Positions 54,277 to 62,987 of a DNA stretch of 64,000 nt are shown piece after piece. Under the pieces are notes generated by a model, which saw only the letters and a list, made by a program, of their open reading frames with translations, was not told where the DNA came from and did no database searches. Origin of the DNA: Pseudomonas graminis (GTDB taxonomy: Bacteria; Pseudomonadota; Gammaproteobacteria; Pseudomonadales; Pseudomonadaceae); NCBI RefSeq assembly GCF_004364335.1, contig NZ_SOCR01000010.1, positions 186,001 through 250,000 of the forward strand, in the 5' to 3' direction. Positions within the stretch are counted from its first letter, which is position 1. Every line of letters starts with the position of its first letter. The translations under genes were made by a program, and so were the position numbers.

Positions 54277-55674
54277 TTATTCCGCCCCGTCGACGCCGGC
54301 GCGTTTGCGCTTGCCGCTGCTGCTGCGACGACGTTTGCGTGGACCCTGGCCGGTGGCGTCGGGCTTGCTGCCCAAGTCACGAATCATGTCGCGGCGTCCG
54401 GAATCATTGGCGTCCTGATAGTCCGTCCACCATTCACCCAGGCCGTCGGTTTCTTCGCCAGCGGACTCGCGAAGCAACAGGAAGTCGTAGCCGGCACGGA
54501 AACGCGGGTTTTCCAGCAGCAGGTCCGCACGTTTGCCCGAGCGACGCGGCAGACGTTCCTGCATGTCCCAGATCTCGCGGATCGGCAGGGTAAAGCGTTT
54601 CGGAATCGCGATCCGCTGGCACTGTTCGGTGATCAGCTCGTGAGCCGCTTCCTGCATGGCCGGGATGGGCGGCATACCGCGCTCTTGCAGACGCAGCACC
54701 CGCGCGGGCAGGGCAGGCCACAACAATGCGGCAAACAGGAACGCCGGCGTGACCGGTTTGTTCTGCTTGATGCGCAGATCGGTATTGGCCAACGCCTCGC
54801 TGATCAACGTGTGGGTGTAAGTCGGGTTGTATTCCAGGGCTTTGGAGCTGGCCGGGAACAGCGGCTCGAACAGTTCAAGATCAACGAGCATCTCGAACGT
54901 CGCCTCGGCGTATCCGGAGAGAAACAGCTTCAGCACTTCTTCAAACAGACGCGCCGAAGGGATGTCACGCAGCATCGGCGCCAACGGGCGAATGGGCGTG
55001 GCGCTGTGCTTCTCGATGCCGAAATCCAGCTTGGCGGCGAAACGCACGGCCCGCAGCATGCGCACCGGGTCTTCCTTGTAACGCTGCTGCGGATCACCGA
55101 TCAGACGAATCAGGCGATTGCGGATGTCGTGAACGCCATTGGCGTAATCGAGGACGCGCTCGGTGACCGGATCGTAATACAGGGCGTTGATCGTGAAGTC
55201 CCGACGCTGGGCGTCGTCTTCGAGGGTGCCGTAAACGTTGTCACGCAGAATGCGCCCGCTCTCGTTGCGTGAAGACTGATTGCTGTCTTCGTCTTCGTCG
55301 TCGATCGGGTGGTTGGCGCGGAAGGTCGCGACTTCAATGATTTCACGGCCGAAATGGATGTGAACCAGCTTGAAGCGGCGGCCGATGATACGGGCGTTGC
55401 GAAATTCGGCGCGGATCTGCTCTGGCGTGGCACTGGTGGCGACGTCGAAATCCTTGGGCGTGATGCCGAGCATCATGTCGCGGACGCAGCCGCCAACCAG
55501 ATAGGCCTGATAGCCGGCGGTCTGCAGGCGCTCGACGATATTCACCGCATAGCGGCTGAATTGATTGCGTTGCAACGAATGCTGACTGCTGCTGAGCACT
55601 TCAGGCGTTGTGCGCACATGTTGCTGCGGCTTGCGCAGTGGGGAACGGAATGACTGGAACAGCTTCTTCAGCAT
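54277..55674 (-). CDS. pcnB: Poly(A) polymerase I
   Basis: This 465-residue enzyme adds A tails to RNA 3' ends and so promotes decay. The nucleotidyltransferase motif LVGGCVRDMMLGITPKDFDV, RRDFTINALYYD and the RMLRAVRFAAKL segment identify the tRNA-nucleotidyltransferase/poly(A) polymerase family; the strongly basic C-terminus (RKRRRSSSGKRKR) is typical of PcnB. The start at ATG 55674 (MLKKLFQSF) matches other Pseudomonas proteins, but no Shine-Dalgarno is visible; the frame is open to 55746. folK follows at 6 nt. Confidence 0.93.
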   Translation of the reverse strand: MLKKLFQSFRSPLRKPQQHVRTTPEVLSSSQHSLQRNQFSRYAVNIVERLQTAGYQAYLVGGCVRDMMLGITPKDFDVATSATPEQIRAEFRNARIIGRRFKLVHIHFGREIIEVATFRANHPIDDEDEDSNQSSRNESGRILRDNVYGTLEDDAQRRDFTINALYYDPVTERVLDYANGVHDIRNRLIRLIGDPQQRYKEDPVRMLRAVRFAAKLDFGIEKHSATPIRPLAPMLRDIPSARLFEEVLKLFLSGYAEATFEMLVDLELFEPLFPASSKALEYNPTYTHTLISEALANTDLRIKQNKPVTPAFLFAALLWPALPARVLRLQERGMPPIPAMQEAAHELITEQCQRIAIPKRFTLPIREIWDMQERLPRRSGKRADLLLENPRFRAGYDFLLLRESAGEETDGLGEWWTDYQDANDSGRRDMIRDLGSKPDATGQGPRKRRRSSSGKRKRAGVDGAE

Positions 55675-55852
55675 GGGAGGCACTGTTTGAAGGAATATTC
55701 GGCCAATTTCGAAGAGTGACCGCACGATGGGCGGGGATTCTAGCATTTAGTCGAGGGATGGTGTAGGAGGCAGCGCGATGGGTGCGTACGGGGGGTGACT
55801 GTGGACTTGGTGCGGGGTGTGGATCGGGGAAGGGGTTTATCGCAGATGCTAC

Positions 55853-56217
55853 TGGGGGAGCCGAAGCTCCCCCAAAGTGCGTGCTCTTATTTTTATTGTC
55901 TGATGGGCTTTTTATTTTTGTTAACCGCCCGATTCACGACTTTCGTCTGTGAAACCTCCCAATCGGGAGTCAAGAGCAAACGGATTGCTTTGGTCGCTGT
56001 GCGGCAGTGATCTATCGATCCAACCAGTTCAGGCTCTACCTAAGGGTAGTTTTTGTTGTTCTCGGCCTGGTTGCGGGACAAGTCCCAAATGCAACGCCTC
56101 TCCAAAAGAATCAGTTAGCTGCGCCTCCGCCGTGTTGTTTTTGTTATGCGTGAGTCGATTCGTCTTGTTTTTATTATGTTGGTGTTTCGGGTGACTGATT
56201 TTTGTTGTTCTTGTACG
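55853..56217 (-). ncRNA. crcZ: CrcZ, Hfq/Crc-sequestering small RNA
   Basis: This is an sRNA of about 365 nt between cbrB and pcnB, at the position known for crcZ. On the RNA strand it carries the A-rich motif AAnAAnAA six to seven times. On the plus strand these read TTGTTGTT at 56202 and 56053; TTTTTGTT at 56138 and 55915; and TTTTTATT at 56168, 55890 and (overlapping) 55909. CrcZ of P. aeruginosa (about 407 nt) has five. It titrates Hfq/Crc and lifts catabolite repression. The 5' end is estimated 12 nt after the sigma-54 promoter and the 3' end at the hairpin 55853-55874 (GGGGGAGC, tetraloop TTCG on the RNA strand). The 180 nt beyond that, up to the pcnB start, show nothing else. Confidence 0.88.
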
Positions 56218-56224
56218 AATACAT

Positions 56225-56243
56225 ATTGCAGTACCTGTGCCAA
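56225..56243 (-). promoter_or_regulatory. Sigma-54 promoter of crcZ
   Basis: On the minus strand TTGGCACAGGTACTGCAAT has GG (-24) and GC (-12) separated by exactly 10 nt, and TGGCAC matches the consensus fully. CbrB, encoded just upstream, is a sigma-54 activator known to drive crcZ. Upstream activating sites would lie between here and cbrB (56250-56429); none was identified with confidence. Confidence 0.85.
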
Positions 56244-56312
56244 CTTCGGAAAAACGTGCTGCACGCCGCTGAATTCAAGGGTGTGGCAAATTGACGCTAT
56301 TTTGCACGGGCG

Positions 56313-56351
56313 AAAAAAAACCGGGGGTTCGTTACCGTACGCCCCGGTTTT
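56313..56351 (-). terminator. Rho-independent terminator of the cbrA-cbrB transcript
   Basis: AAAACCGGGG (56317-56326) pairs with CCCCGGTTTT (56342-56351), and the minus strand continues into eight T's. It separates cbrB from the crcZ promoter, so the sRNA is a distinct transcription unit. Confidence 0.88.
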
Positions 56352-56429
56352 GTTACGTCACCCTTTATGAGGTAACAGTTTTTTCACATCCCTTGTAACC
56401 CGCGTGCCAGAGCCCGCGCGGGGGAGCAC

Positions 56430-57869
56430 TCACGTTTCGCTGGCCACTCCGGTCTTGCGTCGCGGAATGCCCAGGCGTTGGCGACGCTCCCACAGGCACT
56501 TGCGGCTGACACCCAGCTTGCGAGCCAGCTCGGTTTCCGTCATGTGGTCCTGATGCTCGAGAACGAAGTGCTGGAAATAGTCCTCCAGCGACAAGTCTTC
56601 GGTTGGCTCGCCAGCCGTGGAACTCGACGAGCCTGACGTTTGCGGTGCAAGGCCGATGAACTCATTCACGTCGAGGTCGCTCAGCTCGATATCGATGCCC
56701 AGCAGCTCTGCAGAAATGTCCGGGCTTTCGCACAAGATGACCGCGCGCTCGACTGCATTCTCCAGCTCTCTGACGTTACCCGGCCACGAATAGTGTCGAA
56801 TCGCTTGCTCGGCATCTGGTGCGAAACGCAGGTCATTGCGCCCGGCCTTGAGGCTTTGCCGCGCCAGGAACGCATTGGCGATTTCATTGACGTCCGCGCC
56901 GCGTTCACGCAATGCGGGCAGCTTCAGCGCGATCACGTGCAGGCGGTAGTACAAGTCTTCGCGGAACTGGCCGACTTTAGCAAGGCTCTTGAGGTCGCGA
57001 TGAGTCGCTGCGATGAGGCGCACGTCGACTTTCTGCGACTGCACCGAACCCACCCGGCGGATTTCGCCTTCTTGCAGTACGCGCAGAAGTCTTGCCTGAG
57101 CTTCCAGCGGAAGTTCGCCGATTTCGTCGAGAAACAGGGTGCCGCCATCAGCTGCTTCAACGAGACCGGCACGCCCGGCGCTGGCACCGGTGAACGCGCC
57201 TTTTTCATGGCCGAAAAGCTCGGACTCGATCAGGGATTCGGGGATTGCTGCGCAGTTGACCGAAATCATCGGGGCCTTGGCCCGACGGGACAGGTTGTGC
57301 AGCGCGCGCGCTACCAGTTCCTTACCCGTTCCGGACTCGCCTTGAATCAGCACGTTGGAGTCAGTCGGCGCGACTTTGCGAATCTTGCTGTACATGTCCT
57401 GCATCGGCGGGCACGAGCCGATAATGCCGATCTCGCCGTTGCTGTTGTCCGGACCGGACTTGTCGCCAGTCGCAGTTTTTGCGGTGGCGGCGCGTTCGGC
57501 CTGCATGCTTTGCAGCGTCTGGCGATCGCGCAGGATGCGCGAGACGGCCTGAAGCATTTCGTCGTGGTCGAAGGGTTTGGCGATGTAATCCACCGCGCCC
57601 ATTTTCATCGAATCCACGGCCGAGCGCAGGCTGGCGTAACTGGTCATGATCAGCACCGGCTTGCCCTGGCCGAGCTTGATCAACTCGGTGCCGGGGGCGC
57701 CGGGCAGGCGTAAATCGCTGACGATCAGGTCAAACGAAGGGATGCTGAAACGTTCCTGAGCTTCCTGCACGGATCCGGCTTCGCTGACCTGGTACTGATT
57801 ACGTTCCAACAGTCGACGCAGGGCGGAGCGGATGATGGTTTCGTCTTCCACGATCAAAATGTGAGGCAT
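56430..57869 (-). CDS. cbrB: CbrB NtrC-type response regulator
   Basis: This 479-residue protein has a receiver domain (1-120) with phosphoacceptor Asp52 (SDLRLPG), a sigma-54 interaction AAA+ domain (about 148-380) with Walker A GESGTGKE (about 174-181) and the GAFTGA loop, and a C-terminal Fis-type helix-turn-helix (TETELARKLGVSRKCLWERR). It activates sigma-54 promoters including crcZ, and so tunes carbon/nitrogen source choice. It lies 22 nt downstream of cbrA, whose product phosphorylates it. Confidence 0.96.
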   Translation of the reverse strand: MPHILIVEDETIIRSALRRLLERNQYQVSEAGSVQEAQERFSIPSFDLIVSDLRLPGAPGTELIKLGQGKPVLIMTSYASLRSAVDSMKMGAVDYIAKPFDHDEMLQAVSRILRDRQTLQSMQAERAATAKTATGDKSGPDNSNGEIGIIGSCPPMQDMYSKIRKVAPTDSNVLIQGESGTGKELVARALHNLSRRAKAPMISVNCAAIPESLIESELFGHEKGAFTGASAGRAGLVEAADGGTLFLDEIGELPLEAQARLLRVLQEGEIRRVGSVQSQKVDVRLIAATHRDLKSLAKVGQFREDLYYRLHVIALKLPALRERGADVNEIANAFLARQSLKAGRNDLRFAPDAEQAIRHYSWPGNVRELENAVERAVILCESPDISAELLGIDIELSDLDVNEFIGLAPQTSGSSSSTAGEPTEDLSLEDYFQHFVLEHQDHMTETELARKLGVSRKCLWERRQRLGIPRRKTGVASET

Positions 57870-57891
57870 TGATTCGGTTCTCTCGACGGTC

Positions 57892-60840
57892 TCAGTTCAC
57901 GGCGGACGTCGCTTCGACATGTCGCGGTAAGGTCACCCGAATCCGGGTTCCGCGTTGGTGCTCGGGGTCAGCCGGGCTGTCGATGGTGATTTGTCCATAA
58001 TGCTCTTCAACGATGGAATAGACCAGCGCGAGCCCCAGTCCTGTTCCTTCGCCCGGATCCTTGGTGGTGAAGAAAGGTTCGAACAAGCGGTCCATGATGG
58101 CTTTCGGAATGCCGCTGCCTTCATCTTCGACGATCAGATCGACCGTGTGTTCGGAGGCTTCGCTTTTCACCCGCACCGCACTGCCGGCGGGCGATGCATC
58201 GCGGGCGTTGGACAGTAGATTGATCAATACCTGTGCGAGGCGTTGTGGATCGCCGTCCACCCAGTGGTTCGGGTTGCACAGGTTATAGAACTGCACTTCG
58301 AAATTGCGCCGGTTCAGCGCCAGCAGACCAATGGCATCCTGCGCCACCTCGGCCAGGCAAACCGGTTCGTCGGCGTGTTGATGTCCGCCGGCGTGGGCGA
58401 AGCTCATCAGTGATTGCACGATGCGGGAGACGCGCTTGGTCTGCTCGATGATCTGGCTGCTGATTTCCGTCAGCTCGCTGTCTTCTTCGCGTTCTTCGCG
58501 CAGGTTCTGCGCCAGGCAGGCAATGCCGGTAATAGGGTTGCCGATTTCATGGGCAACGCCGGCAGCCAGTCGGCCAATGCTCGCAAGCCGCTCGGAGTGC
58601 ACCAGCTTGTCTTCGAGCATCTGGGTGTCGGTCAGGTCTTCAACCAGAATCACCAGCCCGCTGTTACCCGGCGCAAGCGGCTCGTCGATGGCGGCCTTGT
58701 GCAGGTTGAGCCAGCGAGTCTGACCGTCGAGGCCCAGGCGCTGCTTGTGCAAGTGCTCGTCAGGGACGTTGATGAAACCCAGCAGCAGCTGCTTCCAGGG
58801 ATCGACGATGGTTTCGAGCCGTGACCCGACGACGCGCTGAGCGCCGATGCCGGTCAGCTCTTCCATGGCCTTGTTCCACATCAGGATCTCCTGATCCTTG
58901 GCCAGGGAGCACACGCCCATCGGCAACTCTTGCAAGGTCTGGCGGTGATAACGGCGCAGGGCGTCAAGCTCGGCAGCCAGGCCGGTGAGGCGGGAATGGT
59001 AATCCTCGAGGCGGCTTTCGATGAAGTGGATGTCTTCGGTGACGTAGTTCTCGCTGCCGGACTTGTACGGCAGGAAGGTTTCGACCATGTCCTGCGCAAC
59101 ACTTGGCCCCATCAGGCCGGAAAGGTTGGCTTCGATACGGTCGCGCAAACGGCGCAGCGCATAAGGCCGGCGCTCGTCGAACGGCAGATAGAGATCCCGC
59201 AGCGCCTGTTCGACTTCCTTCTGCGCAGCCTTAGCGCCCAAGGGCTTGGCCAGTTGAGTGGCGAATTCCTGAGGGGAGGCCGCGTGCAGTTCGCGGCGCT
59301 GTGGGCGGCGAACGTTGTCCACCGCGCAGGCCTCGGCCGCACTTGCCTCTTCGGGACTGGGATTGCTGAACAGTGAAATCAGGGTGAAGACCAGCACGTT
59401 GGCCGCCAGAGAGGCGATCGCTGCCATATGCCAGCTGGTGTCATCCAGCACGTAGATCATGTTCAGCAGCGGGATGTAGAACCCCTGGAAGTCGCCGATC
59501 AGCGGCAGCAACATGCTGATGGTCCAGACCACGATGCCGGCAATGAGGCCAGCCATGAAACCGCGTCGGTTGGCCGCCGGCCAGTAGAGCACCGACAGCA
59601 CGCCCGGCAGAAACTGCAATGTGGCCACGAACGCGACAATGCCCAGGTTCGCCAGATTCTGCTTGGCGCCAAGCAACAGGTAGAAGCCAAAGCCGGCCAT
59701 GATGATCGCGACAATCAGACCGCGCCGGGTCCACTTCAGCCAGCGATAGATATTGCCTTCGGCAGGCGGCTGGTAAAGCGGCAGCACAAGGTGGTTCAAC
59801 GCCATGCCGGACAGCGCCAGCGTGGTGACGATGATCAGCCCGCTCGCCGCGGAAAGCCCGCCGATATAGCCGAGCAATGCCAGGGTCTTGCTGTGGGCTG
59901 CGATGCCAATACCCAGAGTGAAATACTCGGGGCTGGTGGTGGCGCCCAGTTTCAAGCCGGCCCACAGCACCAGGGGTACCGCCAGGCTCATCAGCAGCAG
60001 AAACAGTGGCAGACCCCAACTGGCGCTGACCAGCGAGCGCGGGTTGAGGTTTTCGGTGAAGGTCATGTGATACATGTGCGGCATCACGATGGCCGAGGCG
60101 AAGAACACCAGCAGCAGCGTCCGCCACGGGCCTTCCTGCAATGGCGTGTGCAACGCCGCCAGTGCGCTCTGATTTTGCAGGAGCCATTGTTCAAGGCTCT
60201 GCGGCCCGTCGAACACGCCATACAGCGCGTACAGGCCGATGCCGCCGATGGCGACCAGTTTGATGACCGACTCGAAGGCGATGGCGAACACCAGCCCTTC
60301 GTGTTTTTCCCGCGTGGCGATGTGGCGCGAGCCGAAGAAGATGGTGAATAGCGTGATCAGTACGCAGAACGCGAAGGCCACGTAGTTGCGCACCGGTTCC
60401 CGGGTAAGAATGCCGATGGAGTCGGCCACGGCCTGGATCTGCAGTGCCAGCAACGGCAAGACGCCGATCAGCATGAAGATGGTCGTCAGGGCGCCCGCCC
60501 AGGTGCTGCGAAAGCGGAACGCAAACAGATCGGCCAGTGAAGAGAGCTGGTAGGTGCGGGTGATCTTGAGAATGGGGTAGAGCAGGACGGGGGCAAGCAG
60601 GAACGCGCCGGACACCCCTAGGTAACTCGACAGAAAACCGTAGCCGTATTCGTAAGCCAGCCCCACCGTGCCGTAGAACGCCCACGCACTGGCGTAGACG
60701 CCGAGTGACAGCGTGTAGGTCAGGGGGTGACGGATGATCCAGCGCGGGATCAGGCCACGTTCGCTGATCCAGGCAACGCCGAACAGCACCGTCAGGTAGG
60801 CGGCACTGACCAGAATCATCTGGGTCAGGCTAAAGCTCAT
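57892..60840 (-). CDS. cbrA: CbrA sensor kinase with transporter-like membrane domain
   Basis: This protein of about 982 residues has an N-terminal SLC5-type sodium/solute symporter domain (12-13 helices, about 1-490). A linker, a STAC/PAS-like region (about 560-740) and the kinase core follow, with phospho-His in AAGVAHEIGNPITG, the N box NLLSNARDA, and the G boxes VEDEGSGIPKA and GTGLGLALVYS. It signals to CbrB in response to carbon/nitrogen status; in P. putida the N-terminal domain can take up histidine. Start codons at 60840 and 60846 both lie within the end of cbrX, and 60840 has GAG closer to the right distance. Such transporter/kinase fusions are rare outside this family. Confidence 0.95.
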   Translation of the reverse strand: MSFSLTQMILVSAAYLTVLFGVAWISERGLIPRWIIRHPLTYTLSLGVYASAWAFYGTVGLAYEYGYGFLSSYLGVSGAFLLAPVLLYPILKITRTYQLSSLADLFAFRFRSTWAGALTTIFMLIGVLPLLALQIQAVADSIGILTREPVRNYVAFAFCVLITLFTIFFGSRHIATREKHEGLVFAIAFESVIKLVAIGGIGLYALYGVFDGPQSLEQWLLQNQSALAALHTPLQEGPWRTLLLVFFASAIVMPHMYHMTFTENLNPRSLVSASWGLPLFLLLMSLAVPLVLWAGLKLGATTSPEYFTLGIGIAAHSKTLALLGYIGGLSAASGLIIVTTLALSGMALNHLVLPLYQPPAEGNIYRWLKWTRRGLIVAIIMAGFGFYLLLGAKQNLANLGIVAFVATLQFLPGVLSVLYWPAANRRGFMAGLIAGIVVWTISMLLPLIGDFQGFYIPLLNMIYVLDDTSWHMAAIASLAANVLVFTLISLFSNPSPEEASAAEACAVDNVRRPQRRELHAASPQEFATQLAKPLGAKAAQKEVEQALRDLYLPFDERRPYALRRLRDRIEANLSGLMGPSVAQDMVETFLPYKSGSENYVTEDIHFIESRLEDYHSRLTGLAAELDALRRYHRQTLQELPMGVCSLAKDQEILMWNKAMEELTGIGAQRVVGSRLETIVDPWKQLLLGFINVPDEHLHKQRLGLDGQTRWLNLHKAAIDEPLAPGNSGLVILVEDLTDTQMLEDKLVHSERLASIGRLAAGVAHEIGNPITGIACLAQNLREEREEDSELTEISSQIIEQTKRVSRIVQSLMSFAHAGGHQHADEPVCLAEVAQDAIGLLALNRRNFEVQFYNLCNPNHWVDGDPQRLAQVLINLLSNARDASPAGSAVRVKSEASEHTVDLIVEDEGSGIPKAIMDRLFEPFFTTKDPGEGTGLGLALVYSIVEEHYGQITIDSPADPEHQRGTRIRVTLPRHVEATSAVN

Positions 60841-61006
60841 CGGCATCTCGTTGGCTCTGCAGAATGAAGGTCACGACAATCAGGATCAGCCACAGCATGT
60901 ACGGCCTGTACCAGGCGCCCGTAGCGTCGATCCACCAGTCCATGATGGCCGGGGAAAACAGATAGATGCCCACCACCAGCAGCAGGACCAATCGATAAAT
61001 GTACAT
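60830..61006 (-). CDS. cbrX: CbrX small membrane protein, translationally coupled to cbrA
   Basis: This 58-residue protein has two hydrophobic stretches (LVLLLVVGIYLFSP and YMLWLILIVVTFIL) and a charged tail, QRDADEL. The ATG at 61006 has a strong GGGAGG 5-6 nt upstream. Its stop lies inside the first codons of cbrA (11 nt overlap), whereas cbrA has only a weak binding site of its own. In P. putida cbrX is known to precede cbrA and to be needed for its translation; the same coupling is evident here. Confidence 0.88.
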   Translation of the reverse strand: MYIYRLVLLLVVGIYLFSPAIMDWWIDATGAWYRPYMLWLILIVVTFILQSQRDADEL

Positions 61007-61127
61007 TTGGCCTCCCAGGTTGACTGACCGGACGATGATGGAGCGGCATGGTAACGGATGGCGATGGGGCTGCAAGCGACGTTTGCGCCAGCGTTGTGCT
61101 GCCTCCCTATGAATCGGCCGAGGCAGC

Positions 61128-62015
61128 TCAGTCTATTCGAGCTTCCTCGATTGCGCCCAGGCGGGGGATCGAATCGGCATCCCAGTGCGCAATGGCCCAA
61201 TCCAGCACCTCCCGGGGCGTAGCCTCGTCCAGTTCAGCCGGCGTCTTTTGCCCCAGGGCACGTAAACCCCGAAGCAGCAACGGCGTGGCCTGATCGGGCG
61301 GCAGTGGCGGCGAGCGGTAGGATTTACCCAGTTTATGGCCGTCGGGTTGGGTGATCAGCGGCACATGAAGGTAGCGCGGTTGCGGCACGCCCAGCAGCTC
61401 TTGCAGGTACAGCTGACGCGGCGTGGAATCGAGCAGGTCAGCACCGCGTACGATGTCGGTCACGCCTTGCCAGCCGTCGTCGAGGACAACCGCCAGTTGA
61501 TAGGCGTAAAAGCCGTCCCGGCGACGAATGATGAAATCACCCGAGTCGCGCCCCAGGTGTTGACGAAACTCGCCCTGCACCCGGTCTTCGAAGCGGTATT
61601 CCAGCTCTGGCACTCGAATGCGGATGGCCGCGTCCTCCGGTGAATGCCCCGCATTGCGGCAAAAGCCCGGATAAATGCCGTTGTAGCCTTCCAGTTGTTT
61701 GCGCGAACAGGTGCAGGCGTAAGCGAGGCCGTGGCTGAACCAGCGATGGATGATCGCCTGGTAAGCCTCATGCCGTTCGCTTTGCCTCACCAGTTCGCCG
61801 TCCCATTCGAATCCGTAGGCTTCAAGCGTCTGGAGTATCCCTGCCTGGGCACCCGGAACCTCGCGGGGAGGGTCGAGATCTTCCATGCGCATCAGCCATT
61901 TTCCGCCCACCGAGCGGGCGTCGAGGTAGGAGGCCAGCGCCGCGACCAGAGAACCGAAGTGCAGATAACCGCTGGGGGTTGGCGCAAAGCGCCCTATATA
62001 AGAGGGGGTTTTCAT
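61128..62015 (-). CDS. gluQ: Glutamyl-Q tRNA(Asp) synthetase
   Basis: This 295-residue truncated glutamyl-tRNA synthetase paralogue attaches glutamate to the queuosine base at position 34 of tRNA-Asp. The ATP-binding motif is HFGS (in SGYLHFGSL), the KMSKS counterpart is KLGKS, and the zinc site CTC...Y...C is in ACTCSRKQLEGYNGIYPGFC. It lacks the anticodon-binding domain of GltX. The ATG at 62015 follows the dksA terminator by about 135 nt, but in many bacteria dksA and gluQ are cotranscribed with partial termination between them, which the hairpin here would allow. Confidence 0.95.
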   Translation of the reverse strand: MKTPSYIGRFAPTPSGYLHFGSLVAALASYLDARSVGGKWLMRMEDLDPPREVPGAQAGILQTLEAYGFEWDGELVRQSERHEAYQAIIHRWFSHGLAYACTCSRKQLEGYNGIYPGFCRNAGHSPEDAAIRIRVPELEYRFEDRVQGEFRQHLGRDSGDFIIRRRDGFYAYQLAVVLDDGWQGVTDIVRGADLLDSTPRQLYLQELLGVPQPRYLHVPLITQPDGHKLGKSYRSPPLPPDQATPLLLRGLRALGQKTPAELDEATPREVLDWAIAHWDADSIPRLGAIEEARID

Positions 62016-62150
62016 GGGCGCTGATGGTACTGGAAATAAAACGTACGAAATACCGGACGACATGGCGTGTCGTGTGGGAAAGCGCGACGTGCTCGTGTGG
62101 CGCTTTCCAGTCCACACCGTCGCGCGTTTGCGCGATCAGTGCCGGGAAAC

Positions 62151-62176
62151 AAAAAAGGACGCCGAGGCGTCCTTTT
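62151..62176 (-). terminator. Rho-independent terminator of dksA
   Basis: The GGACGC/GCGTCC stem with a 4-nt loop is flanked by A's and T's, giving six T's on the minus strand, 17 nt after the dksA stop. A second stem (GGAAAGCG/CGCTTTCC, 62076-62107) lies further toward gluQ. Confidence 0.85.
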
Positions 62177-62193
62177 CTACTGGATCAACAGGA

Positions 62194-62637
62194 TCACTTA
62201 CCGACCTGCTTTTCCTTGATTTCAGCGAGGCTTTTGCAGTCAACGCACATGTCGGCCGTTGGGCGGGCCTCAAGACGCTTGATGCCGATCTCGACGCCGC
62301 ACGATTCGCACCAGCCGTATTCCTTGTCCTGAATCAGCTGCAGCGTCTTGTCGATCTTCTTGATCAACTTGCGCTCACGATCACGGGCGCGCAGTTCCAG
62401 CGCGAATTCCTCTTCCTGACTTGCACGGTCTGCAGGGTCAGGGAAATTAGCCGCCTCGTCCTTCATGTGAACAACCGTGCGGTCAACTTCTACCATCAAC
62501 TCCTGTTTCCACTTGGACAGGATCTTGGTGAAGTGCTTGCGCATCGGGTCGCCCATGTATTCCTCACCCTTCGTCGCGACGTAAGGTTCGAAACCACTGA
62601 TTGCCGGGGTGCTCTTTTGCTTTTCTTCGGTGGGCAT
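62194..62637 (-). CDS. dksA: DksA, RNA polymerase-binding transcription factor
   Basis: This 147-residue protein has an N-terminal coiled coil that enters the RNA polymerase secondary channel, with the acidic tip residues at DPAD. A four-Cys zinc finger (CESCG and CVDCK) follows. It works with ppGpp to control rRNA, amino-acid and virulence genes. The ATG at 62637 (MPTEEKQ) matches the family; the frame opens six codons earlier. This is the canonical Cys4 form, not the zinc-independent DksA2 paralogue. Confidence 0.97.
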   Translation of the reverse strand: MPTEEKQKSTPAISGFEPYVATKGEEYMGDPMRKHFTKILSKWKQELMVEVDRTVVHMKDEAANFPDPADRASQEEEFALELRARDRERKLIKKIDKTLQLIQDKEYGWCESCGVEIGIKRLEARPTADMCVDCKSLAEIKEKQVGK

Positions 62638-62987
62638 GAACGGACCGCCTCTCACTCTTCTAAGCCATTACACAGGTTAAGATCCATCGCCGACACCTGC
62701 CGGCCCTGCGGCTGCAAGCGGGCGAACTTACCAGATCGAATCGGAGCGCGCTACTCCCGGTTGTCGAGGATGGCCTGCAGCACGCACGTGGACTATGACC
62801 ACAGCCTGAGCGCCCGGTTTTATCTATTTTGCAGTGCGCTGAGTTTAGCGCCTGCGACGTAAGCCCCCGGTTTTCTGGACTGCCGGCCGCAAGTCGCTGC
62901 TGCTCAGCCCGATAAACGCTGTAGCCCGCCCGGGCGGATGAGTAGAATCGGCGAATTATCTCGCCACCCCTCACCAAAGGAAGGCCC
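62638..62987. other. Divergent promoter region between dksA and the aminotransferase; no gene
   Basis: These 350 nt hold no credible coding frame. Promoters for both genes must lie here, but I could not assign -35/-10 pairs with confidence. AAAGGAAG precedes the aminotransferase start by about 6 nt. Confidence 0.5.

Noticed and set aside
55795..56370. Small plus-strand frames between pcnB and cbrB
   Set aside because: They lie over crcZ on the opposite strand; the Phe/Leu/Cys-rich peptides come from the T-rich complement of the A-rich Hfq motifs.
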